From NCBI GenBank assembly GCA_013388685.1, contig JACAET010000062.1, positions 1 to 41,409 on the forward strand: DNA of 41,409 bases, read 5' to 3'. The stretch comes from Chloroflexota bacterium (GTDB lineage Bacteria > Chloroflexota > Anaerolineae > Anaerolineales > Villigracilaceae). Shown piece by piece: positions 24,006-32,656 of this stretch. Both the position numbers and the translations under genes were made by a program. Each line of letters begins with the position of its first letter. Positions within the stretch are counted from its first letter, which is position 1. The notes under the pieces were generated by a model. It saw nothing but the letters and a program-made list of their open reading frames with translations. It made no database searches and was not told the DNA's origin.

Positions 24006-24596
24006 CTACGACGGCTCGCCGAAGACAATTTTATCCCCCTCCATCGAAGTGATGCAGGCCAGAGAATAGATCGGCACCCCCAGCGTCTTGAGCGCATCGC
24101 GTCCGCCTTCGAACACCTTCTCGATCAAAGCCCCGATGCCGACGATCTTCGACCCCGAAGCCTCCGCCAGACGCGCCAGCCCAAGGATGGTCTGACCGCT
24201 GGCGAGAAAATCGTCAATGATCAGCACCTTCTCGCCGTTTGCCAGATATTCCGGCGAGACGATCAACTCCACCATGCGCCCTTTGGTATGCGACGGCGCA
24301 AGCGTCAGGTAGACCTGATCGGGCATTGTAATCGGCTTGTGCTTGCGGGCATACACCACCGGCAGACCGAGATGAATCGCCGTTGTCAGCGCAGGGGCAA
24401 TGCCCGAGATTTCGGCGGTCAGCACCTTGGTTGCGCCGACCGAAGCGAAAAGACGCGCAAACTCCCGTCCGCAGGCATCCATCAACAAGGGGTCCACCTG
24501 ATGATTGACGAAACTATCCACCTTCAAAATTCCCCCGCCAAGCACCTTCCCTTCGCGCGAAATTCGTTCCTCCAGTTCTTTCACAGCCGCCTCCAT
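24006..24596 (-). CDS. xpt: Xanthine phosphoribosyltransferase
   Basis: A 196-residue purine salvage enzyme that converts xanthine and PRPP to XMP. It starts MEAAVKELEERISREGKVLGG, with KVDSFVNHQVDPLLM typical of the B. subtilis-type Xpt. The PRPP-binding motif is VLIIDDFLASGQT (about residues 124-136), and AEISGIAPA and VVYARKHKPITM are further signatures. Length matches the family (about 190). No purine riboswitch is visible in the short gap to the divergent maf gene. The HIT gene follows it. Confidence 0.94.
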   Translation of the reverse strand: MEAAVKELEERISREGKVLGGGILKVDSFVNHQVDPLLMDACGREFARLFASVGATKVLTAEISGIAPALTTAIHLGLPVVYARKHKPITMPDQVYLTLAPSHTKGRMVELIVSPEYLANGEKVLIIDDFLASGQTILGLARLAEASGSKIVGIGALIEKVFEGGRDALKTLGVPIYSLACITSMEGDKIVFGEPS

Positions 24597-24673
24597 GACC
24601 AGACAATTTTATTGAAATTGTACAACGCGTGGGGACGATTTGCAAATTCACATTTGCCTAATCTCCCCTGTGT

Positions 24674-24679
24674 TAGAAT
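24674..24679 (+). promoter_or_regulatory. -10 element of maf
   Basis: TAGAAT preceded by TGT (extended -10-like), only 8 bases before the GTG start of maf. The transcript would begin at or next to the start codon. No Shine-Dalgarno sequence is seen (CTCCCCT precedes GTG). Confidence 0.55.
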
Positions 24680-24687
24680 CCTCCCCT

Positions 24688-25332
24688 GTGACTCTCCTCC
24701 TTGCCTCCAACTCGCCGCGCCGGCGTCAACTGCTTTCCCTCGCCGGCTGGGAGTTTACCGTCTCCGTTGCCGATGTGGATGAAACCCCGCGCGAGAACGA
24801 AACACCCGCCGCTTACGTTTTAAGGCTGGCGCAAACCAAAGCACGCGTCATCGCAGACCGCATAGACAACGGGCATCTCATCCTCGCAGCAGATACCACC
24901 GTCGTAGATGGACAGGAGATTCTGGGCAAACCGTCGGACGAGGCGGAGGCGGTCAGAATGCTCACCCAATTATGCGGACGCACGCATCAGGTTTATACCG
25001 GCATTGCCCTGCTGCGCAGAGAGGATGACCTCCTCCTCACCGACCTGTGCATCACCGACGTACCCATGCGCTCCTATACCGATGAAGAAATCCGCGCCTA
25101 CGTCGCCACTGGCGACCCCCTCGATAAAGCCGGCGCCTACGCCATTCAACACCCTGTCTTTCGCCCCGTCGCCCGCATGGACGGCTGTTACGCCGGCGTC
25201 ATGGGCTTGCCTCTCTGCCACGTCGTCAGGCTGATGCGCAAGGTAAACCGCCCTTCCGCTGCTGATGTGCCTGCCAACTGTCAGACACTGCTGGAATATC
25301 GCTGCCCGGTCTTCCCATCCATCCTCGGATGA
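24688..25332 (+). CDS. maf: Maf-family nucleoside triphosphate pyrophosphatase
   Basis: A 214-residue enzyme, cytosolic, hydrolysing dTTP/UTP or modified nucleotides to monophosphates. The GTG at 24688 gives the family N-terminus LLLASNSPRRRQLLSLAG; an in-frame TTG at 24640 lies upstream of the -10. The other signatures are ILAADTTVVDGQEILGKPSD (with the catalytic Asp), GRTHQVYTGIALL and GDPLDKAGAYAIQ, plus YAGVMGLPLCHV. The DTT and KAGAYAIQ residues resemble the YhdE (dTTP/UTP) subgroup. The last 25 residues (PSAADVPANCQTLLEYRC) extend past the usual end. The PBP gene follows after 22 bases. Confidence 0.92.
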   Translation: MTLLLASNSPRRRQLLSLAGWEFTVSVADVDETPRENETPAAYVLRLAQTKARVIADRIDNGHLILAADTTVVDGQEILGKPSDEAEAVRMLTQLCGRTHQVYTGIALLRREDDLLLTDLCITDVPMRSYTDEEIRAYVATGDPLDKAGAYAIQHPVFRPVARMDGCYAGVMGLPLCHVVRLMRKVNRPSAADVPANCQTLLEYRCPVFPSILG

Positions 25333-25354
25333 CAAAACCACTGAAAGGTCAAGA

Positions 25355-27607
25355 ATGAAGTTTTTTCGCTGGATACACCTTATCGTCATCACGACTTTCC
25401 TGAGCGCCTGCGGATCAGGCGGAAGCGGACTCATTCCCCTCAGCGCCACCGACACCCCTCTCCCGCCTCCTGCCGTGACCGTCATCCCTGCCCCCCCCGA
25501 CCCCAGCCTCACCCTCGCCGCCTACCTCGACGCCTACAAAGCAGACGACTACAACACCATGTATTCGCTCGTCAGCAAAGTGACTCAGGATACGCTCCCG
25601 CTCGAAGAATTTGCCAAACGCAACCGCGATGCCCTCAATGAGATGAGCGCCGCCTCCTTCGACTACGAAGTGCTTTCCTCGCTGGTCAACCCCTACTCCG
25701 CAGAAATCGCCTACAAAGTCACCTATCATACCGCCCTCGTCGGCGAGGTCCAGCGCGATATCGTCGCCCGCCTGACCCGCGAAAACGGCGAATGGAAACT
25801 GCAATGGGACGACTCGCTCATCCTGCCCGAACTGGCGGGCGGCAACACCCTGCGCATGGATTACAGCATCCCCTCGCGCGGCAACATCTACGACCGCGAG
25901 GGCGACGTCATTGCCGCGCAGACCGACGCCTATGCCTTCAGCATCCTGCCCGGCAATGTCACCGAAGAAAGCCTCTCCCTTCTGCTCACCGAAGTCTGGC
26001 GGCTGTGCGGAAACAGCATGGAAGCCCTGGCGGAAGAGATTGCCAACACCCCTGCCTTCTTCCCCATCCCTCTGTGTGAAGCCTCGGCTCAGGAATCCGA
26101 GCGCATTCGCAGTATTGCTCCCGCCGGCTTGCAATGGGTGCAATACAACTCGCGCTTCTACTTCGATCAGGGAGCGAGTTCCAACATTGTCGGCTACACC
26201 CAGTTCATCTCCCCCGAAAACCTGGAAAAATACCGCCGCCTTGGCTACCGCGGCGACGAACGCGTGGGCGCGGCGGGCATCGAACAATGGGCGGAAGATT
26301 ACTTGAGCGGCAAACGGGCTGGCACACTCTACGTGGTGAACCCAGCCACCGGTCAGATTGTGACGCGTGTGGGGGAAAGTTCCCCCAAACCCGCCGACTC
26401 GGTCTATCTGACGATTGACGACAACCTGCAATATTACGCCCAGCAAGCCCTCAGGGGTTTCAGCGGCGCGGCGGTCGTCATCGAGGTGGATACGGGACGC
26501 GTGCTGGCAATGGCGTCCTCCCCCGGATTCGACTCGAACATCTTCGAGCCGAATAACCCCAACGGCTCCGCACAGATCGCGGAATTATTCCAGCGCACCG
26601 ACCGCCCACTCCTGAACCGCGCCGCACAGGGACAATACCCGCTCGGCTCGGTCTTCAAGATCATCACCATGGCGGCAGGCATGGAAAGCGGGCTCTTCAT
26701 CCCCGAAAGCACTTACGACTGCCAATACACCTGGACGCGCCTGCCGGACCAGATTCGCTACGACTGGACGTATCAGCATTGCCAGGACAGGCTGGCATCG
26801 GGGAGGGCTTGCGACACCAGCGACAGCGTCCCGTCGGGTCCGCTCACCCTGTCCGAAGGGTTGATGCGCTCCTGCAACCCATTCTTCTGGGAAATCGGAT
26901 ACACCTTGTACTACAACGACCGTCCGAATGACATCGCCAACATGGCGCGCGCCTTCGGTCTCGGTCAACCGACCGGCATTGCACAGATTGCGGAGGAAGC
27001 CGGGCAGATCAATAACCCCCCCAGCGATATTGACGTGGTCAATCAGGCAATCGGACAGGGCGATGTGCTGGTCACCCCTCTGCAGGTGGCTTCGTTCATT
27101 GCGGCGCTGGGCAATGGCGGCACCTTGTATCGCCCGCAATTGGTGGAAAAGATCGAGCCGGTGGACGGAAGCGCAGCAACCCAAATCTTCAAACCTGAGG
27201 CGCGGGGCACACTGCCTGTCCAACCTTTTCGCTTGGACTTGATCCGCGAGGCAATGATCAGCGTGGTGAAAGACCCGCGTGGCACGGCGCAGTTCCGCCT
27301 GCGCGGTTTGCAGATTCCGGTGGCTGGAAAAACCGGCACTGCCGAATCGGGCAGCGGCAAACCACACGCCTGGTTCGCGGGATACACCATGGCAAGCGAG
27401 GACACAGGCTTGCCGGATATCGCGATTGCGGTGATCATCGAAAACATCGGCGAGGGATCGGATTATGCCGCGCCGGTCTTCAGGCGCATTGTGGAAACCT
27501 ATTATTACGGCAGACCTCAAACTCTCTACTGGTTCGAATCGACCTTCGGCGTGACGGAAACGCCGACACCGTTCGGCGGCATCCCAACCGATACGCCGAA
27601 ACCATAA
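25355..27607 (+). CDS. Penicillin-binding protein 2-like transpeptidase lipoprotein with MecA_N (NTF2-like) domain
   Basis: A 750-residue cell-wall transpeptidase. The N-terminus is a lipoprotein signal with lipobox LSAC (Cys19), not the usual membrane helix. Residues about 50-160 match the NTF2-like MecA_N domain (LAAYLDAYKADDYNTMYSLV). A dimerisation region (about 170-350, IPSRGNIYDREG) follows. The transpeptidase domain has the SxxK motif at Ser432-Lys435 (GSVFK), SxN at Ser506-Asn508 (RSCNP) and KTG at 659-661 (AGKTGTAES). The C-terminus is TP-rich (TETPTPFGGIPTDTPKP). The start at 25355 follows GAAAGG. MecA_N is known mainly from low-affinity PBPs of Firmicutes; this domain order also occurs in Chloroflexota. 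The role is septal or elongation peptidoglycan cross-linking. Confidence 0.93.
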   Translation: MKFFRWIHLIVITTFLSACGSGGSGLIPLSATDTPLPPPAVTVIPAPPDPSLTLAAYLDAYKADDYNTMYSLVSKVTQDTLPLEEFAKRNRDALNEMSAASFDYEVLSSLVNPYSAEIAYKVTYHTALVGEVQRDIVARLTRENGEWKLQWDDSLILPELAGGNTLRMDYSIPSRGNIYDREGDVIAAQTDAYAFSILPGNVTEESLSLLLTEVWRLCGNSMEALAEEIANTPAFFPIPLCEASAQESERIRSIAPAGLQWVQYNSRFYFDQGASSNIVGYTQFISPENLEKYRRLGYRGDERVGAAGIEQWAEDYLSGKRAGTLYVVNPATGQIVTRVGESSPKPADSVYLTIDDNLQYYAQQALRGFSGAAVVIEVDTGRVLAMASSPGFDSNIFEPNNPNGSAQIAELFQRTDRPLLNRAAQGQYPLGSVFKIITMAAGMESGLFIPESTYDCQYTWTRLPDQIRYDWTYQHCQDRLASGRACDTSDSVPSGPLTLSEGLMRSCNPFFWEIGYTLYYNDRPNDIANMARAFGLGQPTGIAQIAEEAGQINNPPSDIDVVNQAIGQGDVLVTPLQVASFIAALGNGGTLYRPQLVEKIEPVDGSAATQIFKPEARGTLPVQPFRLDLIREAMISVVKDPRGTAQFRLRGLQIPVAGKTGTAESGSGKPHAWFAGYTMASEDTGLPDIAIAVIIENIGEGSDYAAPVFRRIVETYYYGRPQTLYWFESTFGVTETPTPFGGIPTDTPKP

Positions 27608-27622
27608 CAGGCAGGTTGATAT

Positions 27623-28531
27623 TTGACAAACCAAACAGAACGACAAGGTCTCATCATCAAAGCCCAGTCTGGCTTCTTTACAGTGGAAACCGGGCAGGGC
27701 TTTGTCGTATGCCGGCTGCGCGGCAAACTCAAACAGGGACGCCCCACCGGCGACATTGCCGCCGTCGGCGACCGCGTGCGCATCACCGTCCTGCCGGATG
27801 GCAGCGGAGTAATCGAAGAGGTCGAAGAGCGGAAGCGGGCTATCGTCCGGCTCGACCCGCGCCCGCAGGGCGAATATCAACAAGTGTTGCTGGCAAATCC
27901 CGATCAGGCAGTTTTCGTCTTTGCCTGCGCACATCCCGCCCCGCGCCTGCGGATGCTCGACCGCTTCCTTGTCATTGCAGAAAAACAAAACGTGCCGCCT
28001 CTCATCGTCGCCAACAAAACTGACCTGGTAAAAGACCCGCGCGAAATTTTTGGCTTGTACGAAACCATCGGCTATCGCGTCCTCTACGCCTCCACCAAAA
28101 CCGGCGCGGGCATTGCAGAAATGCACGACGCGCTCAAGGGGAAAATTTCCGCCCTTGCCGGACCCAGCGGCGTGGGCAAATCTTCGCTGCTCAATGCCAT
28201 TCAGCCGGGGCTCGGGCTGGCAGTGAGAGAAATCAGCCATGCCCTCAAAAAAGGCAGGCACACCACCGTCACACGTCAACTGTTTCCGCTGGAGAGCGGC
28301 GGTTACGTTGCCGATACACCTGGCTGGAAATCACTGGCGTTGTGGGACACTCAGCCCGAAGAAATGGACGCCTATTTCCCCGAACTGCGCAGCCTTGTGG
28401 CGCATTGCCAATTTAGCGACTGTACCCACATCCATGAGCCTGGCTGTGCCGTGCGCCGCGCCCTCGACGAAGGTAAAATTCACCCGCAGCGGTACGACTC
28501 TTATTTGCGATTGCGCGCAGGCGAAGAATGA
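27623..28531 (+). CDS. rsgA: Ribosome small-subunit-dependent GTPase A
   Basis: A 302-residue circularly permuted GTPase that assists 30S ribosome maturation. An N-terminal OB fold (QGLIIKAQSGFFTVETG) is followed by the permuted G motifs: G4 VANKTDL, then G1 GPSGVGKSSLLN, G2-like KKGRHTTVT and G3 DTPGW. A C-terminal zinc finger reads CQFSDCTHIHEPGCAV. It starts at TTG 27623, preceded by CAGGTTGATA. The holB start overlaps its stop (ATGA), an unusual but clear pair. Confidence 0.95.
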   Translation: MTNQTERQGLIIKAQSGFFTVETGQGFVVCRLRGKLKQGRPTGDIAAVGDRVRITVLPDGSGVIEEVEERKRAIVRLDPRPQGEYQQVLLANPDQAVFVFACAHPAPRLRMLDRFLVIAEKQNVPPLIVANKTDLVKDPREIFGLYETIGYRVLYASTKTGAGIAEMHDALKGKISALAGPSGVGKSSLLNAIQPGLGLAVREISHALKKGRHTTVTRQLFPLESGGYVADTPGWKSLALWDTQPEEMDAYFPELRSLVAHCQFSDCTHIHEPGCAVRRALDEGKIHPQRYDSYLRLRAGEE

Positions 28532-29517
28532 ACACGAACTGGAATCTGACCGGTCACGAGTGGGCTGTGGACATGCTGAAGAAGCACGTCATCCACAGTG
28601 CAACCCGCCATGCGTATCTTTTTTCTGGACCTCCGGGGCTGGGTCGCCGCACACTGGCTTTACGCTTCGCCCAAGCCTTGAACTGCCAAACCCCCGCCGC
28701 GCCCGGCATCCCCTGTGGAGAGTGCCGCGACTGCCGCCAGATCGAAGCCATGCACCACGCCGACCTGACCGTCATCCAGGCGGATGCGGAAGGCGGTATT
28801 CTCAAGGTGGATCAGATCCGCGAGTCGCGCAAACTGCTCTCGCTCAAACCGTATCAATCGAAATACCGTGTCGCCCTCTTCCTCCGCTTTCACGAAGCGA
28901 ATGACAACGCTGCCAACGCCCTGCTGAAAACCCTCGAAGAAGCCCCCTCCTACGCTGTCCTCATCCTCACCGCCGACAACCCCGAACAACTTTTGCCCAC
29001 CATCGTCTCGCGCTGCGAAATCCTGCGGCTGAGACCTCTCTCCATTGCCGAAGTACAAAGAGACCTGGAAAATATGGGTGTCGAAAGCGGACGCGCCCGG
29101 CTCATCGCTCACATCTCTGGCGGGCGTCCTGGCTACGCGCGGCGACTGGCGCAGGATGACGCCCTGCTCGGTCAACGCGAGAACTGCCTGAACGAGATAC
29201 TTTCCCTGCTCCCTGCCTCGCGCGTGGAAAAATTCAAATACGCTGAACAATTGTCGAAAGATAAGGATGCCATGCGCCAGGCAATTTTGTTCTGGCTCTC
29301 CTACTGGCGCGACGTGATGCTGAGAACCGCCAAAGCCGAAACCCCGCTCGTCAACGTGGACCGCAACGTGGAGATCGAAGGTCTCGCCGGACAGTTGGAT
29401 TTGTCCACTGCGCGCAGGATAGTTGTCCATCTCGAAACCGCCCTCGAGCGGCTGGAGAAGAACGTCAACCCGCGTCTGCTGGCGGAGGTATTGTTGCTGG
29501 ATTTGCCGAAACTGTAA
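28528..29517 (+). CDS. holB: DNA polymerase III delta-prime subunit
   Basis: A 329-residue AAA+ clamp-loader subunit. The P-loop reads GPPGLGRRT, where the Walker A Lys is Arg; delta-prime subunits are the non-hydrolysing stator, so loss of the Lys fits. A zinc module has CGECRDC with an earlier Cys in NCQTP. The SRC motif (VSRCEILRL) provides the arginine finger. KTLEEAPSYAVLILTADN is the conserved LEEP region. It overlaps rsgA by 4 bases. The C-terminal helical domain (about 210-329) is normal. Confidence 0.93.
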   Translation: MNTNWNLTGHEWAVDMLKKHVIHSATRHAYLFSGPPGLGRRTLALRFAQALNCQTPAAPGIPCGECRDCRQIEAMHHADLTVIQADAEGGILKVDQIRESRKLLSLKPYQSKYRVALFLRFHEANDNAANALLKTLEEAPSYAVLILTADNPEQLLPTIVSRCEILRLRPLSIAEVQRDLENMGVESGRARLIAHISGGRPGYARRLAQDDALLGQRENCLNEILSLLPASRVEKFKYAEQLSKDKDAMRQAILFWLSYWRDVMLRTAKAETPLVNVDRNVEIEGLAGQLDLSTARRIVVHLETALERLEKNVNPRLLAEVLLLDLPKL

Positions 29518-29518
29518 G

Positions 29519-29630
29519 TAGTCGGTCGTATGTTTTTAGAAATCCATTGGCACAGTCGGCGTTCTCTTGCGCCGACAGGGACATTGGAGAACGTCCCCTG
29601 CGCGTCTAATGATGTTCGTTCGACCGACTA
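29519..29630. repeat. 112-bp inverted-repeat element after holB
   Basis: TAGTCGGTCG (29519-29528) and CGACCGACTA (29621-29630) are perfect 10-bp ends. Inside are two more hairpins (GTCGGCG/CGCCGAC with loop TTCTCTTG; GGGAC/GTCCC with loop ATTGGAGAA). It begins two bases past the holB stop and would fold as a branched hairpin, probably also ending the holB message. The inner motifs recur near 4500. Confidence 0.7.
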
Positions 29631-29692
29631 TTTAGCAACCGTGCTGTTGACGTTCTCTACCGTCAATGGGCGGGCATTCTGTGAGGTCTTTC

Positions 29693-29896
29693 ATGTGCCG
29701 AAGCATCAAAACATTGCATAACGCCGAAGTCCCCGCCACGCAGGAAGAAATCCGTGCCGCGGCGTTACAGTACGTGAGAAAGGTGAGTGGATATCGCAAG
29801 CCTTCGAAGGTCAATGAGGCGGCGTTCGAGCGGGCGGTGGAGGAGGTGGCGGAAGCGACGAGGAGAATGCTGGAAGGGTTGCGTAGACAAATTTAG
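29693..29896 (+). CDS. DUF2277-family small protein
   Basis: A 67-residue protein starting MCRSIKTLHNAEVPATQEEI at ATG 29693, after GTGAGGT. The pattern MCRxIKxLxNxxPPAT...AAxQYVRKVSGxxKPS...AFxRAVxEV is the DUF2277 (PF10041) signature seen in many bacteria. It is all-helical, soluble and of unknown function. The gene stands alone between the 112-bp repeat and the AT-rich island. Confidence 0.88.
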   Translation: MCRSIKTLHNAEVPATQEEIRAAALQYVRKVSGYRKPSKVNEAAFERAVEEVAEATRRMLEGLRRQI

Positions 29897-29942
29897 AAGT
29901 TGACTTGAAAGCAGACAGTAACATTTCATTTGTAGTGATGTC

Positions 29943-29971
29943 TTGTATTGCAAAATAATGCGTTGTATACT
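29943..29971 (+). promoter_or_regulatory. Promoter of the AT-rich three-gene region
   Basis: TTGTAT (29943-29948), a 17-base spacer and TATACT (29966-29971). The start point near 29978 gives a 50-base leader to the ATG at 30029. Confidence 0.65.
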
Positions 29972-30028
29972 GTTCTTACAAAAAATTGGATTGCATTAGT
30001 TACTCTTTCATCAAAAGTTGGAGAAACG

Positions 30029-30283
30029 ATGAACGCAACAATCAGGCTTTTAATTATATCGGCAACCATCATCATTCCATGGGCGATTGTCCGTTTATCC
30101 AATTTAGAGGTAAAAGCTAGAGATATACTCGAATATATTGGTCTCAGCGATCTAGAGATTATCGCTTTGTTGATAATTCCTCCCATCACGTGGTTCATTA
30201 CGAAATGGCTATTCGGTCCCAGGGGCAGACATAATAAAAAATATTCGCCTGGTACAAATATACTGATTAAATTTCGGGGATAA
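30029..30283 (+). CDS. Small hydrophobic membrane protein, unknown function
   Basis: An 84-residue protein; the ATG at 30029 follows GGAGAAACG, so it is preferred over an upstream in-frame TTG. Two membrane helices are likely (about residues 4-22 RLLIISATIIIPWAIV and 40-61 EIIALLIIPPITWFITKWL), followed by a basic tail (GPRGRHNKKYSPGTNILIKF). I do not recognise the family. The DUF4239 gene starts 7 bases after its stop, so the pair is surely co-expressed. Its low GC content is unlike the neighbours. Confidence 0.65.
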   Translation: MNATIRLLIISATIIIPWAIVRLSNLEVKARDILEYIGLSDLEIIALLIIPPITWFITKWLFGPRGRHNKKYSPGTNILIKFRG

Positions 30284-30290
30284 ATTAATA

Positions 30291-31532
30291 ATGGAAGAAA
30301 GTTTTAGAAACAAATTTTATAACACTATTGGCAAACCACTTGTTGTTGGGTTATTGTTTTCTCTTTATACCTTTGTTATACGTTTTTGGGTCTACCCAAG
30401 ATACGCCCATCTTTTGAAATCTGATTTCGAACTGATACAAAATTTTATCGAGTGGTTTGGCGTTGCATATGGCTTGTTTATTGCTCTGGTTTTGGTTAAT
30501 GTCTGGTCACAGTATGACACTACCGAACGAGAGTTCGATCGAGAAGCAGATGCAATCTTTATGTTATACGAATCTGCGAAACAGATACAAGAAACAAATG
30601 GTCAAAAAGATCTTAAGGAAAGCATCATCAAGGGTATCAAAAAATATGTCTCACATGTAATCAATAACTACTCAAATGAGCACCAAAACCTCAAAGCGAG
30701 GGAAACCGGAGACAAAATTCTTGAGGAAATCAGGGAAGTGATAGGCAACTTACTCCACAGAGATGAACGAGAATCACTTATGTCCGAGTTGGTCGAGAAA
30801 TTTCATGAGGCCGTTGATGTACGCGGTGACCGGATCTCGCACTCCAAGCAAAGTATTCCAGATCCAGTTTGGGGAATCTCTCTGACTTCATCAATATTAT
30901 GGCTAATCCCCTTCTACGGACTGGATTTCAAAAATGACTGGGTGGCAATCATTCTGGTGGGAGGTGTGACTGCCGTTGTCGTTGCTATTTTAGTGATCAT
31001 AAAGGATTTGGATGATCCATTCGAAGGAACATGGAAAATAAATATTGATGAATGGGAGTTGCTTGGCGAAAAAATCGAACTAAAACCAACCTTGTTTTTC
31101 GTTTACAACCTAGATAACAATCGTTTCTCTGTAGCATGGGCTTTTATCCGGAGATTTTTCCCTAACCCTCCATGCGCATTGTATGCCTTGTTGCATGCAA
31201 AGTATCAGTCTTCACGCAAGCGCAGGACAAATCATTCTTCTGCTGCACGAGACATAGCACCGTTCTTAATAGGCAATAAGAACAATGAGCAGAGAACCAT
31301 CCTCAGTGATTTGGCTGAGGTGGCTTACTGTAAGGTTTCCTACAGGGATGATTTTAAAAATACATATGAAGAAATCTATCCTCTCCCGGCTGTTGTATAC
31401 AAGCTAAATAGTAAGGTAGAGATTATTATTAAGTCCAAAGATATAAAAAGAATCACCACACCGGCTACTTTGGTAAAGAGAATACAAAAAAAATTGACTT
31501 TCTTGAGGGGTCGTGATCAAGTGCAAATATAA
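30291..31532 (+). CDS. Bestrophin-like DUF4239 membrane protein with a unique C-terminal domain
   Basis: A 413-residue protein. Four membrane helices at about 15-35, 48-72, 193-213 and 216-237 enclose a cytoplasmic helical part (about 75-190, TEREFDREADAIFMLYESAK). Helix 4 ends in KDLDDPFEGTWKI; this D(D/R)PF(E/R)G pattern is typical of DUF4239 (PF14023, bestrophin-like, no proven function). Residues about 260-413 are an additional soluble domain I do not recognise (LSDLAEVAYCKVSYRDDFKN, TYEEIYPLPAVVYKLNSK), ending basic. Base composition is clearly AT-rich. It could be a channel-like protein or a stress/envelope sensor; neither is shown. Confidence 0.7.
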   Translation: MEESFRNKFYNTIGKPLVVGLLFSLYTFVIRFWVYPRYAHLLKSDFELIQNFIEWFGVAYGLFIALVLVNVWSQYDTTEREFDREADAIFMLYESAKQIQETNGQKDLKESIIKGIKKYVSHVINNYSNEHQNLKARETGDKILEEIREVIGNLLHRDERESLMSELVEKFHEAVDVRGDRISHSKQSIPDPVWGISLTSSILWLIPFYGLDFKNDWVAIILVGGVTAVVVAILVIIKDLDDPFEGTWKINIDEWELLGEKIELKPTLFFVYNLDNNRFSVAWAFIRRFFPNPPCALYALLHAKYQSSRKRRTNHSSAARDIAPFLIGNKNNEQRTILSDLAEVAYCKVSYRDDFKNTYEEIYPLPAVVYKLNSKVEIIIKSKDIKRITTPATLVKRIQKKLTFLRGRDQVQI

Positions 31533-31641
31533 CAGACACTTGGGAGTTTGTATTCTTGCGAGGCTCTACAGTAAGTAATTTACCCGGGGAATCAGAAACT
31601 CTCGATCCCCTATGAGCAATGTATAGTGGAGGTAAATAAAC

Positions 31642-32568
31642 ATGAATAAGAATCGAAAAGGGCTGCTTTGGGGATTTGTTGTGCCGGCTATTGCTGTCTT
31701 ATTATTGGCTCTCCTCCCTGATAAATATATCCCCCAACCAACTGTGACTTCCACGTTTGGGCCAGAAGATACTGTGACTCCAACCTCGACTAATACGTTT
31801 TTTAGGGCGCGTACCATTATAGAGATACCCTGTCGATCCGGAACGGGCGAAAAATATGAATTAGTAACCACACTTCCACAGGATAAAGTTGTAATGGTTA
31901 TTGGCAAAGATAGTGAACAGGCAGATTGGCTTCTTGTGCGATGGAGTACCCCTCCTAATCCAGACTGTTGGATTGAGAGGAAATTTGTAAATTCTGATGA
32001 TTATTATCTTGCAGAGATCGTTCCCACCCCACCAGAACCAACTGCAACTACTAACCCGACGTTAACTACTACTTCAACGACAGCGGTCACTGTTGTTTTC
32101 ACGCCGCAAAGAACCTTTTTTGCTACGGCACAAATATTATCACCTGCTAAGGGTAGTACCCCTCAAACTGATATATCCTCTATTACAAGCACCTCAACTG
32201 TTACGCCAACGCATACGCCAACTCGAACTGCAACAAATACCCCCACCTCGACAACAACCCCTACTGATACGCCAAGCCCTTCACCTACCACACCACCGCC
32301 TCCGCCTTGTAGTGTTCCGTCGGCGCCAAGCCTAAACGGAGATCGAAATGGTCGGAATGTCAACCTATCATGGAGTTCAGTTTTGGATGCAACTAGTTAT
32401 GAGGTGTCTAGATCTGAAAATGGTGGAGCATTCATTAGTATTGGAACGACAAGTGGAACATCCATGAAGGATTCAATTCCAAATAGTACAACTTATGAAT
32501 ATGTTGTGGTTGCCATTAATTCTTGTGGAAAGAGCAAAGATAGCAACAAAGTGTCTATTACAAGATAA
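31642..32568 (+). CDS. Membrane-anchored extracellular protein with SH3b-like and fibronectin III domains
   Basis: A 308-residue protein. One N-terminal membrane helix (about 8-26, LLWGFVVPAIAVLLLALL) exports the rest. Residues about 55-125 look like a bacterial SH3 domain (IIEIPCRSGTGEKYELVTTL, then VVMVIGKDSEQADWLLVRW, CWIERKFV). Residues about 127-222 are a Thr/Pro-rich linker typical of cell-wall proteins in this group. Residues about 225-307 form a fibronectin type III domain (PSAPSLNGDRNGRNVNLSWS, YEYVVVAINSCG). A wall-binding or ligand-binding surface protein is likely. It follows the DUF4239 gene after 109 bases and shares its AT-rich composition. Confidence 0.8.
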   Translation: MNKNRKGLLWGFVVPAIAVLLLALLPDKYIPQPTVTSTFGPEDTVTPTSTNTFFRARTIIEIPCRSGTGEKYELVTTLPQDKVVMVIGKDSEQADWLLVRWSTPPNPDCWIERKFVNSDDYYLAEIVPTPPEPTATTNPTLTTTSTTAVTVVFTPQRTFFATAQILSPAKGSTPQTDISSITSTSTVTPTHTPTRTATNTPTSTTTPTDTPSPSPTTPPPPPCSVPSAPSLNGDRNGRNVNLSWSSVLDATSYEVSRSENGGAFISIGTTSGTSMKDSIPNSTTYEYVVVAINSCGKSKDSNKVSITR

Positions 32569-32656
32569 ATTTATATTTATCATTCGCGTGATGCTTTAAA
32601 TGTTTAATCCTATAGACAATGCAGTCACATCACGCTGAAGTTAACCATCTAAAAAT

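Noticed and set aside
24597..24687. Possible purine riboswitch before xpt
   Set aside because: The gap to the divergent maf gene is only about 90 bases and none of the conserved purine-aptamer loops can be found.
26585..28279. 564-codon minus-strand frame across the PBP and rsgA genes
   Set aside because: It spans two well-supported plus-strand genes and shows no domain; a shadow of GC-rich codons.
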